Assembly: GCA_021107345.1 (NCBI GenBank)
Contig: JAIOSX010000124.1
Span: 1-6,241, forward strand
DNA length: 6,241 nt
DNA from: Candidatus Aegiribacteria sp.
Lineage (GTDB): Bacteria > Fermentibacterota > Fermentibacteria > Fermentibacterales > Fermentibacteraceae
Direction: 5' to 3'
How positions within the stretch are numbered: position 1 is the first letter of the stretch; each line of letters opens with the position of its first letter. Below are positions 1 through 6,061 of the stretch, in pieces. The translations under genes and the position numbers were made by a program. The notes below the pieces were generated by a model that saw nothing but the letters and a program-made list of their open reading frames with translations, ran no database searches and was not told the DNA's origin.

Positions 1-307
1 GAGATCCCGCCTTCAGGGCGCTGAGCTCAATTCTTTCGTCATCGATTTCTGTAAGAACAACAAGGGGGAATTTCGTGGCAATGCGGCAGATCTGCTGTGC
101 GGTTTCGCTACCGGAACTGTCGGGAAGATCCAGGTTTGCTACTATAACATCGAAGTCATGTTCGCTTATTCTGTCCAGTGCGGAAGCCAGGTCATCCGCC
201 CTCTCGATGAGGAATTCTTCAGATGATATATCTTTCAAAACGCTGCGGAAAATTCTTGCATCCTCAAGATTGTTCTCTATCAGAAGAATATCAAGTGAAG
301 ATTTGAT
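1..307 (-). CDS. Response-regulator receiver domain, N-terminal part, degenerate phosphorylation site (partial)
   Basis: Reading the minus strand from 307 to the left edge gives about 102 residues with the beta-alpha pattern of a CheY-like receiver domain. The first strand is LDILLIENN (residues 5-13), the phospho-site strand is DVIVANLDLPDSSG (53-66), the conserved Thr is in VVLTE (T86), and ALKAG (97-101) precedes the missing C-terminal Lys region. Receivers normally carry an acidic pair (E-D or D-D) after strand 1 and an Asp acceptor five residues before the Asp of LPD. Here the pair is E11-N12 and the acceptor is N58, so normal phosphorylation is unlikely. The start is unclear: no ATG, GTG or TTG lies between an in-frame TGA at 325-323 and the domain. 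The coordinate given assumes an ATC codon at 307-305, placed 6 bases after a good GAAAGG ribosome-binding sequence (319-314). The rest of the protein lies outside the window, so an output domain or hybrid architecture cannot be judged. The receiver call is sure; start and role are not. Confidence 0.8.
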   Translation of the reverse strand, partial: MKSSLDILLIENNLEDARIFRSVLKDISSEEFLIERADDLASALDRISEHDFDVIVANLDLPDSSGSETAQQICRIATKFPLVVLTEIDDERIELSALKAGS

Positions 308-322
308 GGTGAACCTTTCGTT

Positions 323-409
323 TCAGTTCTTCCATTCGGCAACAGCACAAAAGACATTCATAATAGAGAGCAGAGAAGTGTTTGCGTCAAGATTGAATAT
401 AACCTGCAT
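323..409 (-). CDS. Possible 28-codon leader ORF upstream of the receiver gene
   Basis: An ATG at 409-407, preceded closely by GGTGA, opens a 28-codon frame ending in TGA at 325-323. It is in the same frame as the receiver domain that follows. The peptide (starting MQVIFNLDAN and ending VAEWKN) resembles no family I know. It could be a small leader peptide, a chance ORF, or the true N-terminus of the receiver protein cut off by the TGA. Support is only the start codon, the ribosome-binding sequence and the frame relation. Confidence 0.22.
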   Translation of the reverse strand: MQVIFNLDANTSLLSIMNVFCAVAEWKN

Positions 410-496
410 ATTTCACCGGTATACTGTAGATCTCTCCTGAAAAGGATATCAATTTCATGTGCTGAACCAGATAAAATCTTCATTAGTCTTGACTTT

Positions 497-520
497 AACG
501 CGTTCAGATACAATTTTGTA
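497..520. promoter_or_regulatory. Two adjacent palindromes in the promoter region (possible operator)
   Basis: AACGCGTT (497-504) is a perfect 8-base palindrome. TACAATTTTGTA (509-520) is an inverted repeat of two 5-base arms (TACAA/TTGTA) around a TT centre. Their centres are 14 bases apart and they overlap the candidate promoter elements, as a repressor or activator site would. Short AT-rich palindromes arise by chance, so the operator role is inference. Confidence 0.25.
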
Positions 521-532
521 AAGGGTTATACT
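503..532 (+). promoter_or_regulatory. Candidate sigma-70-type promoter for the plus-strand operon
   Basis: A good -10-like hexamer TATACT (527-532) lies 18 bases after a weak -35-like TTCAGA (503-508), about 34 bases before the ATG at 566. An alternative pair is TTGACT (489-494) with TACAAT (509-514), both closer to consensus but only 14 bases apart, which is too short for ordinary sigma-70. Either is a by-eye match in AT-rich DNA; the organism's own consensus is unknown. Confidence 0.3.
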
Positions 533-565
533 TTAAAATCATGTCCTGCCCGGTAGATTGGAATA

Positions 566-1477
566 ATGCAGCTTACATATATTTCTACGTTTTTGACGAT
601 AATAGCATCCGGTCAGTCCTGCAATTTCAATGGGCTTGATCATGGTGACACGCTATCAAGAATAACGCTGCCCGAAGGGTATACAGCAACAGTTTTCAGT
701 ACAGGGATAAGCGGAGTTGACGGACTTGTATTCTCCTCTTCAGGTTGCCTGTATGCCGCTTCGGAAGGTAATGGAGCCGTCTACAGAATAGATGAACATG
801 GAAATGCAGTCATAGTGGCTGACAGTCTTTGTAACCCTGAGGGTATGGCCGCTGACAGCTCAGGACTTATTTACGTTACCGAGGACGTGGAATACGGCCG
901 TCTGATAGCGATAAAACCTTCAGGAGAACTGTTCACTATCTGTGACAGTCTTCAGTATCCTGAAGGAGTGATATGGATTGAAGAAGGCATCCTTGCCGTT
1001 ACCGAATCCAGCCTGGAAGCATCCACCATACCCCCGGTACTGACCGGTGTTCGCAGGGTAGACGTGAACGGCTCTTACCCGCTTTTCTCTTCGCTTTATC
1101 TATGGAGCTGCTCAGATCTTATTACCGACAGCAGCGGGGCTATATACGTGTGCAATGAGCTTTCCGGCTACGGTTTTATTCAGGCTTCAATACTGCGTAT
1201 CGATCCATATTCTGGTGAATGGGAGGTTTTCTGCAGCGGTCTTCATTCCTGTGAAGGTATCTCCAGCAGCTTCGATGGACTTTTTCCTCTGTACGTTGCT
1301 GAGGAGGACATGGGAACAGGCTCGGGGAGGCTTTCCATGGTGGATGAAAACGGTACTGCGACTACTTTTGCCGAAGGCTTTCACAACATTGAAGACGTTG
1401 CCGTGGATACCGAAGGTGGGATATATGTAAGCGAGGATACTACCGATATGATTATTCTTATCAGGAGGAAAGACTGA
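566..1477 (+). CDS. NHL/SMP-30-like six-bladed beta-propeller protein, probably exported
   Basis: The 303-residue product consists of about six repeats with the pattern (D/G)xL-xxPEG-xxxDssGxIYVtEd-xxxRLxxIxxxGE. Approximate blades are at residues 47-85, 86-126, 127-174, 175-223, 224-270 and 271-303. DSLCNPEG (86-93) and DSLQYPEG (127-134) are near-identical blade starts. This layout is typical of the NHL and SMP-30/gluconolactonase-like propellers, which include lactonases, binding proteins and scaffolds; I see nothing that fixes a reaction. The N-terminus is a short hydrophobic stretch (about residues 3-15) without basic residues, followed by Cys19 in SGQSC. It may be a weak signal peptide, but it is not a canonical lipobox. 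The eight cysteines would suit an extracytoplasmic location. ATG 566 is the first possible start, because an in-frame TAG lies at 554-556; the ribosome-binding site (GGA at 560-562) is weak. The gene leads the operon and ends 40 bases before the carboxyltransferase start. Fold is fairly certain; function unknown. Confidence 0.8.
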   Translation: MQLTYISTFLTIIASGQSCNFNGLDHGDTLSRITLPEGYTATVFSTGISGVDGLVFSSSGCLYAASEGNGAVYRIDEHGNAVIVADSLCNPEGMAADSSGLIYVTEDVEYGRLIAIKPSGELFTICDSLQYPEGVIWIEEGILAVTESSLEASTIPPVLTGVRRVDVNGSYPLFSSLYLWSCSDLITDSSGAIYVCNELSGYGFIQASILRIDPYSGEWEVFCSGLHSCEGISSSFDGLFPLYVAEEDMGTGSGRLSMVDENGTATTFAEGFHNIEDVAVDTEGGIYVSEDTTDMIILIRRKD

Positions 1478-1505
1478 TCAGACTGTATTGTTTATTCCTG
1501 AAATC

Positions 1506-1511
1506 AAGGGG
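1506..1511 (+). promoter_or_regulatory. Ribosome-binding site deciding the carboxyltransferase start at GTG 1518
   Basis: AAGGGG lies 6 bases before GTG 1518. It supports that codon over the in-frame TTG at 1488, which has no such sequence and would add ten residues not seen in the family. The protein from 1518 begins [12 protein letters not shown], matching the usual N-terminus of this family. Confidence 0.65.
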
Positions 1512-1517
1512 GTTCAG

Positions 1518-3050
1518 GTGTCAAGACTTGATGATTTAAGATCTGAAGCACTTGCGGGGGGTGGCGAGAAGAAGATCGAGAAAAGGCATGAGAACGGCAA
1601 GCTGACCGCAAGGGAACGTCTTCATCTGCTTCTTGATCCGGAATCATTCAATGAAATGGGTATGCTTGTAACCCATAACTGCAATGATTTCGGTATGGGT
1701 GGAAAGAAGATCCCCGGAGACGGTCTAGTAACGGGCTACGGAAGAATCCACGGACGGCAGGTTTACGTTTATGCAGAGGACTTCACCATCTTCGGCGGCT
1801 CACTTTCAAAAGCCGTAGCAGACAAGATATCAAGGCTTCAGGATCTTTCTCTGAAAAACGGTGTTCCGATAATAGCCATTAAGGATTCCGGAGGGGCAAG
1901 GATACAGGAGGGAGTAAACTCGCTTGCGGGTTACGGGGACATTTTTTTCAGAAACGTAAAAGCTTCCGGGATTGTCCCTCAGATATCAGCCATTATGGGG
2001 CCGTGCGCGGGCGGGGCTGTTTATTCCCCCGCCCTGACCGATTTCGTTTTCATGATCGATCAGGCAAGCTACATGTTCCTGACCGGACCAGATGTAATCA
2101 AGGAAGTTACCCATGAGGATGTAACTTTTGAGGATCTCGGAGGCGCTGCCGCTCACAGCAGAAAAAGCGGTGTTTCGCACTTCGCCGTCAGCTCTGAAGA
2201 GAAATGCCTTGCTATGATAAGGGAACTCATGACATATCTGCCTCAGAACAACATGAGCGACCCGCCCATGATGCAATGCACCGATCCTGTTGAAAGAAGT
2301 GATGAATCCCTGGATACAGTGGTTCCGCCGGATTCATCAATGCCTTACGATATGAATCTGGTAATACACTCAGTTGTAGATGATGGAAATCTCTTTCAGG
2401 TTCATGAAGATTACGCTCCCAACATGATAGTGGGATTCGCGAGAATGGACGGAAAGCCGATCGGTATCGTGGCAAATCAGCCTGCTGTGCTTGCCGGTGT
2501 ACTGGATACTCTTTCTTCCGCCAAGGCTGCAAGGTTCATAAGGTTCTGCGATTGCTTCAACATACCCTTGCTTGTGTTTGAGGATGCGCCCGGTTTTCTG
2601 CCAGGGGTTGCTCAGGAGCATGCCGGGGTTATCAAGGAGGGGGCGAAACTCCTTTACGCTTTCTGCGAAGCTTCCGTACCCAGGATTACCATTGTAACCA
2701 GAAAAGCGTTCGGTGGAGCCTACATAGCGATGAATTCCAAGAATATAGGTGCTGATGTGAATTTCGCGTGGCCTTCGGCTCAGATCGCGGTGATGGGTGC
2801 CAAGGGAGCTGTTAAGATCCTGTATAGAAGGGAGATCGCAAAGGATGCAGATCCTGAATCTCAGCGACAGCTTCTCATCGATGAATACGACGAAATGTTC
2901 AGCAATCCCTGGGTACCTGCGGGGATGGGATACATAGATGAGGTGATCAAACCCCACGAAACAAGACATAAAGTTATCTCTGCACTCAGGATCCTGGATG
3001 GAAAACGCGAGACCATGCCTCCGCGAAAGCACGGAAACGGTCCATTATGA
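1518..3050 (+). CDS. pccB: Acyl-CoA carboxylase carboxyltransferase subunit (propionyl/methylmalonyl-CoA type)
   Basis: This subunit transfers the carboxyl group from carboxy-biotin to an acyl-CoA in the cytoplasm, usually propionyl-CoA to give methylmalonyl-CoA. The 510 residues match the family length. The N-terminal half has GKLTARERL (28-36), [11 protein letters not shown] (122-132) and GPCAGGAVY (161-169), followed by [15 protein letters not shown], typical of PccB. The C-terminal half has [23 protein letters not shown], the [20 protein letters not shown] segment and the characteristic ending [10 protein letters not shown]. The glycine-rich stretches build the two oxyanion holes known from the family. 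Residue 403 is Ile (in GGAYIAM), where propionyl-CoA-specific enzymes often have Asp. Acceptor specificity is therefore less certain, and methylmalonyl-CoA decarboxylase or broader acyl-CoA use is possible. It overlaps the biotin carboxylase start by four bases (ATGA), suggesting translational coupling. No frameshift or missing motif is seen. The family is certain; the pccB symbol is the closest fit. Confidence 0.93.
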   Translation: MSRLDDLRSEALAGGGEKKIEKRHENGKLTARERLHLLLDPESFNEMGMLVTHNCNDFGMGGKKIPGDGLVTGYGRIHGRQVYVYAEDFTIFGGSLSKAVADKISRLQDLSLKNGVPIIAIKDSGGARIQEGVNSLAGYGDIFFRNVKASGIVPQISAIMGPCAGGAVYSPALTDFVFMIDQASYMFLTGPDVIKEVTHEDVTFEDLGGAAAHSRKSGVSHFAVSSEEKCLAMIRELMTYLPQNNMSDPPMMQCTDPVERSDESLDTVVPPDSSMPYDMNLVIHSVVDDGNLFQVHEDYAPNMIVGFARMDGKPIGIVANQPAVLAGVLDTLSSAKAARFIRFCDCFNIPLLVFEDAPGFLPGVAQEHAGVIKEGAKLLYAFCEASVPRITIVTRKAFGGAYIAMNSKNIGADVNFAWPSAQIAVMGAKGAVKILYRREIAKDADPESQRQLLIDEYDEMFSNPWVPAGMGYIDEVIKPHETRHKVISALRILDGKRETMPPRKHGNGPL

Positions 3051-4537
3051 CAGTTATCAATAAAATCCTGATAGCGAACAGAGGCGAGATAGCCGTTAGA
3101 ATAGCAAGGGCCTGCCATGAAACAGGGATAACCTCAGTGGCTGTCTTCTCCGAGGCTGACAGATCAGCCAAGCATGTAAGGTATGCGGACGAAGCCTACG
3201 AAATAGGTCCTGCTCCCTCAGTGAAGAGTTACCTGGTAATTGACAGGATTATAGAAACCGCTGTTAAATCCGGCTGTCAGGCGATTCATCCCGGTTACTG
3301 ATTTCTTGCCGAAAATCCTGCCCTGCCTGCTGCATGTGCTGCGGCAGAACTGATTTTCATAGGTCCCGATGCGGATTCAATGGCACTTCTCGGAAACAAG
3401 ACGGAAGCGCGAAAGGTGATGGAGAAGGCCGGGGTATCGATAATACCCGGAGCAATGGAACCCATGCAATCCGAAGCGGAAGCTCTGGCTGCCGCAGCGG
3501 AAGTGGGGTACCCCGTTCTCCTTAAAGCCGCTGCAGGAGGCGGAGGGAAGGGGGTTCGTGTAGTACATTCGAAAGAGGAACTGCCGTCAGCCTTTATTAG
3601 GGCTGGTGCAGAAGCCCTCTCCGCGTTTGGCAATCCAGACGTCTTTCTGGAGAAATACCTGATCGAACCGAGACATGTTGAAATACAGATTCTCGCAGAC
3701 AACTACGGTAACGTTATACATCTCAATGAGAGAGAGTGCTCGGTTCAGAGGCGTTACCAGAAACTCATTGAGGAATCCCCCTGCTGCCTGCTTGACGAAG
3801 CAATGAGGGAGAGAATGGGCAAGGCTGCGATTACTGCGGTCAAAGCCTCAGGATATACGAACGCGGGTACAGTGGAATTCCTTGTTGATTCTTCCGGAGA
3901 TTTCTATTTCCTTGAGGTTAACACAAGGCTGCAGGTCGAACACCCGGTAACCGAGCTGATAACGGGTATCGACCTGGTTAAGGAACAGATAAGAATAGCA
4001 TCGGGTGAAGAGCTTGGCATGAGCCAGGAAGATATCGGTATAAACGGAGCCGCCATCGAGTGCAGGATATCAGCGGAGGATCCGGAGACTTTCCTCCCTT
4101 CGGTGGGTTACATAAGGGAGCTCGTTGAACCCTCAGGCCCCGGAGTCAGGGTCGAATCGGGGATATCTGCGGATTACGACGTTCCTGTTTATTATGATCC
4201 TCTCCTGGCCAAGGTCATCACATGGGGCAAAGACCGGCAGGAGGCTATAGCAAGAATGCTGAGAGCTCTGGATGAGTACAAGATCAAGGGTGTTAAAACA
4301 ACTATACCCTTCCACAGGAGGGTACTTGCAGACAGGGACTTTTCGGAGGGCAATTACGATACGGGTATCGTGACCAGGATCGAACATCACAGAACGAACG
4401 ACTTTCTTGAGATCTCCGCTATCGCGGCGACTATAGTAGCAATGAATGACGAAAATGTTGATTTTGTTTCCGATGTGAAACAGGACGACAGGTGGAAACT
4501 TTCCGGAAGGATGTACGGTGGCATTCGAAGTATATGA
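3047..4537 (+). pseudogene. Biotin carboxylase subunit of acyl-CoA carboxylase, interrupted by one in-frame TGA
   Basis: Biotin carboxylase uses ATP and bicarbonate to carboxylate biotin on the carrier protein. Read through the TGA, the gene encodes 496 residues. It has the N-terminal [16 protein letters not shown], the ATP-grasp glycine loop AAAGGGGKG (about 161-169), EKYL and RHVEIQIL (202-216), SVQRRYQK (232-239) and FLEVNTRLQVEHPVTE (288-303). It also has AIECRISAEDP, with R340 matching catalytic Arg338 of E. coli AccC. The equivalents of E288, N290, R292 and E296 are all present. The C-terminal end after about residue 445 is longer than AccC and includes DRWKLSGR, as in separate PccA/pyruvate-carboxylase-type subunits. 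Codon 85 (3299-3301) is TGA, where the family has Gly in HPGYGFLAEN, one base from GGA. The 84-residue front piece cannot work alone. A restart at ATG 3380 lacks a clear ribosome-binding site and would lose the N-terminal domain. It could be a true nonsense mutation, a sequencing or assembly error, or recoding. It overlaps both neighbours. Confidence 0.9.
3311..3358 (+). other. Stem-loop 9 bases downstream of the in-frame TGA
   Basis: GAAAATC (3311-3317) pairs perfectly with GATTTTC (3352-3358). Inside it, CTGCC (3323-3327, or the adjacent copy at 3318-3322) pairs with GGCAG (3343-3347). This gives a two-part hairpin within the biotin carboxylase coding sequence, starting 9 bases after the TGA at 3299-3301. 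A structure at this distance can stimulate stop-codon readthrough in known recoding systems, but coding constraint and chance could equally produce it. The pairing is seen; any role is inference. Confidence 0.35.
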
Positions 4538-5027
4538 CGGTGAACACCTGCTTAAAGTGGAAGCTTCAAGACTTGAAGTCCGACCCCATGATGAACTTTT
4601 CGAAGTTGAGGTAGACGGTAAGAAAAAGGTTGTCAGCATTTCCTGGATATCTCCGGCTCACCTTTCGATTCTTCTTGACGGGAAATCATACAATGTTGAA
4701 GTTGAGCGCTTCGGGAAAAAGTATCAGGTTACCACGAGGGGAGAGGTCTACGAGTTCAGTGTAACGGATGAGAGAGAAGTAGTCACAACCGAGAAGACGC
4801 AGGCAAGTGGAAGGCTGGTCGTGACCGCTCCCATGCCCGGACTTGTGGTGGAGATAATGTGCAGCGATGGCGATACGGTGGAAGCCGGTCAGGGTGTCCT
4901 TGTTCTTGAGGCTATGAAGATGCAGAACGAGATAACAGCACCCGCATCAGGAATCATCACAGGAATTCCGGTTAAATCCGGAGCATCGGTAAACCTCGGA
5001 GACAATCTGTTCATAATCGAAAGCTGA
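4518..5027 (+). CDS. Biotin carboxyl carrier protein of acyl-CoA carboxylase
   Basis: This 169-residue carrier holds the biotin that shuttles between biotin carboxylase and carboxyltransferase. The C-terminal biotinyl/lipoyl domain (about 98-168) has the hinge-like TAPMPGLV (103-110), GDTVEAGQ (118-125) and the biotinylation motif EAMKM (131-135), with Lys134 as the predicted modified residue. It closes with GDNLFIIE. The N-terminal part (about 1-90) is rich in short beta strands, e.g. FEVEVDGKKKVVSI and YNVEVERFGKKYQV, as in the linker regions of PccA-type proteins. In this operon that region is separated from the biotin carboxylase rather than fused to it. GTG 4518 is supported by GGAAGG (4505-4510) and gives a 20-base overlap with the preceding gene, hinting at coupled translation. 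The stop is TGA, followed in the same frame by the next ORF. Identification is firm; which acyl-CoA is served depends on the carboxyltransferase. Confidence 0.93.
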   Translation: MAFEVYDGEHLLKVEASRLEVRPHDELFEVEVDGKKKVVSISWISPAHLSILLDGKSYNVEVERFGKKYQVTTRGEVYEFSVTDEREVVTTEKTQASGRLVVTAPMPGLVVEIMCSDGDTVEAGQGVLVLEAMKMQNEITAPASGIITGIPVKSGASVNLGDNLFIIES

Positions 5028-5054
5028 TGTAGATTGCTTTGCAGCGGGCACCAA

Positions 5055-6056
5055 ATGGTTACTCTTTACCCGGTACTCATGATAATCTGTGTTGCGGCAG
5101 CGCTTTTTATGCTTCAAGGCTGCACTGATCTTACGGAGTTCGAGCATACGCTGCAGGCGGGAATTCATATTATGAACACACCGGATCTTTCAGTTGTTCA
5201 TACGATTGAAAATATTTCAGGAGCCAGATCTCTCTGTTCTCTTACCGACTGCTTCATTGTAGCCACCATAGAAGGAAAGCTGATCCGATTTGACCTTGAA
5301 TCATACCAGCAGACAGGTTGCGCAGCTATTGGCAATCCTTCTCCTTCAGGCTACTTCGAAATAGAGTACAGTCCGACCGAGAGCAGCGTCTACATTATAG
5401 GAGCATTAGGACAGATACTGGAAATCCAAGTACCGGATATGGAAATCCTGGACAATTTCAGCGTCTGTGAGATTCCAGTTGATATTGAAATAGCTACCGA
5501 AAAACCCTACTTTTATGTAGCAGGGTCAAGTTCATGCAGAATCTACGAAGTCAGAAAAGAGAGCAATGGCTTGTCCAGAACCTGTACTCTGCTATCCAGC
5601 CCCACATGCATGGCCATCGATCACAGTCAGGATACCATACTTGTTGGAACCCAGGGTGAAACAGAGCTTGTTTCCACCGGAATAACGGTGATGCGAGCAA
5701 GGAAAATGGATAAATTTCCCACAATATTGGCCATAGAAACCATCCCTGTCTATATCAGTATCAGGCTGTGCGCTGTGTTCGAATACCAGACCGGTATGAT
5801 TGCCACCATAAAGTCCTATTTTGCTCCACCGCAGTATACCGGAACGGTGACCATTGATGGAGATATCCACTACATGTGTGCAGACTCTAACGGTACTCAT
5901 GCTTATGTACTAAGCTATCTGGGAGATAACATCAGCAGGGTGGTTGCCTATAACTGCAGTAACTACTTCATTGAAAGTCAGATAGATCTGAAAGGGTATC
6001 CACTTGACCTTGAAATAAGTCCCGGAGGGACACTGCTGGTTCTTACTGCCGAATAG
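5055..6056 (+). CDS. Putative lipoprotein, predicted beta-propeller fold
   Basis: From ATG 5055 the product has 333 residues. It begins with a hydrophobic segment (residues 4-19) ending in the lipobox LQGC (20-23), so Cys23 is the likely lipidated residue and the protein should be anchored in a membrane facing out of the cytoplasm. There are no Lys or Arg before the hydrophobic core, which is unusual for a signal peptide. The rest shows repeated beta-strand units such as LTDCFIVATIEGKLIRFDLES, EIEYSPTESSVYIIGALGQILEIQ, MAIDHSQDTILVGTQGE and LEISPGGTLLVLTAE. These resemble YVTN/WD40-like propeller blades, in which a strand pair is followed by a bound or scaffold surface. I recognise no catalytic motif. 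An in-frame TTG at 5034 would add seven residues but has no better ribosome-binding site. The gene follows the biotin carrier by 27 bases and probably belongs to the operon. It might be a substrate-binding or surface protein; that is inference. Confidence 0.75.
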   Translation: MVTLYPVLMIICVAAALFMLQGCTDLTEFEHTLQAGIHIMNTPDLSVVHTIENISGARSLCSLTDCFIVATIEGKLIRFDLESYQQTGCAAIGNPSPSGYFEIEYSPTESSVYIIGALGQILEIQVPDMEILDNFSVCEIPVDIEIATEKPYFYVAGSSSCRIYEVRKESNGLSRTCTLLSSPTCMAIDHSQDTILVGTQGETELVSTGITVMRARKMDKFPTILAIETIPVYISIRLCAVFEYQTGMIATIKSYFAPPQYTGTVTIDGDIHYMCADSNGTHAYVLSYLGDNISRVVAYNCSNYFIESQIDLKGYPLDLEISPGGTLLVLTAE

Positions 6057-6061
6057 TCAGA

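Larger units (their letters stand above)
326..565. other. Divergent intergenic region between the receiver gene and the operon
   Basis: This stretch separates the minus-strand receiver gene from the plus-strand operon. It is AT-rich between about 440 and 545 and holds candidate promoter hexamers and two short palindromes (annotated separately). On the minus strand there is the 28-codon ORF described above and a 41-codon frame from ATG at 483-481 to TGA at 360-358. The latter has no convincing ribosome-binding site and no recognisable similarity. I see no RNA gene, riboswitch or transposon end here. Confidence 0.6.

Noticed and set aside
75..440. Plus-strand 121-codon ORF
   Set aside because: It lies antisense to the receiver domain, which has clear family similarity; the translation resembles nothing and is rich in Ser and Arg.
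358..483. Minus-strand 41-codon ORF starting MKILSG
   Set aside because: No good ribosome-binding site, no similarity, and it overlaps another candidate small ORF in a different frame; not supportable as a gene.
1488..1517. TTG 1488 as carboxyltransferase start
   Set aside because: It lacks a ribosome-binding sequence and adds ten non-family residues; GTG 1518 has AAGGGG at ideal spacing.
2370..3032. Minus-strand 220-codon ORF
   Set aside because: It is antisense to the conserved C-terminal half of the carboxyltransferase and has no family-like motifs.
3299..3358. Selenocysteine insertion at the biotin carboxylase TGA
   Set aside because: The position is a structural glycine, not a redox site, and the hairpin is longer and placed differently from typical bacterial SECIS elements. 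No selenoprotein machinery is visible here.
4133..4639. Minus-strand 168-codon ORF
   Set aside because: It is antisense across the biotin carboxylase/carrier junction; a by-product of codon bias in the real genes.
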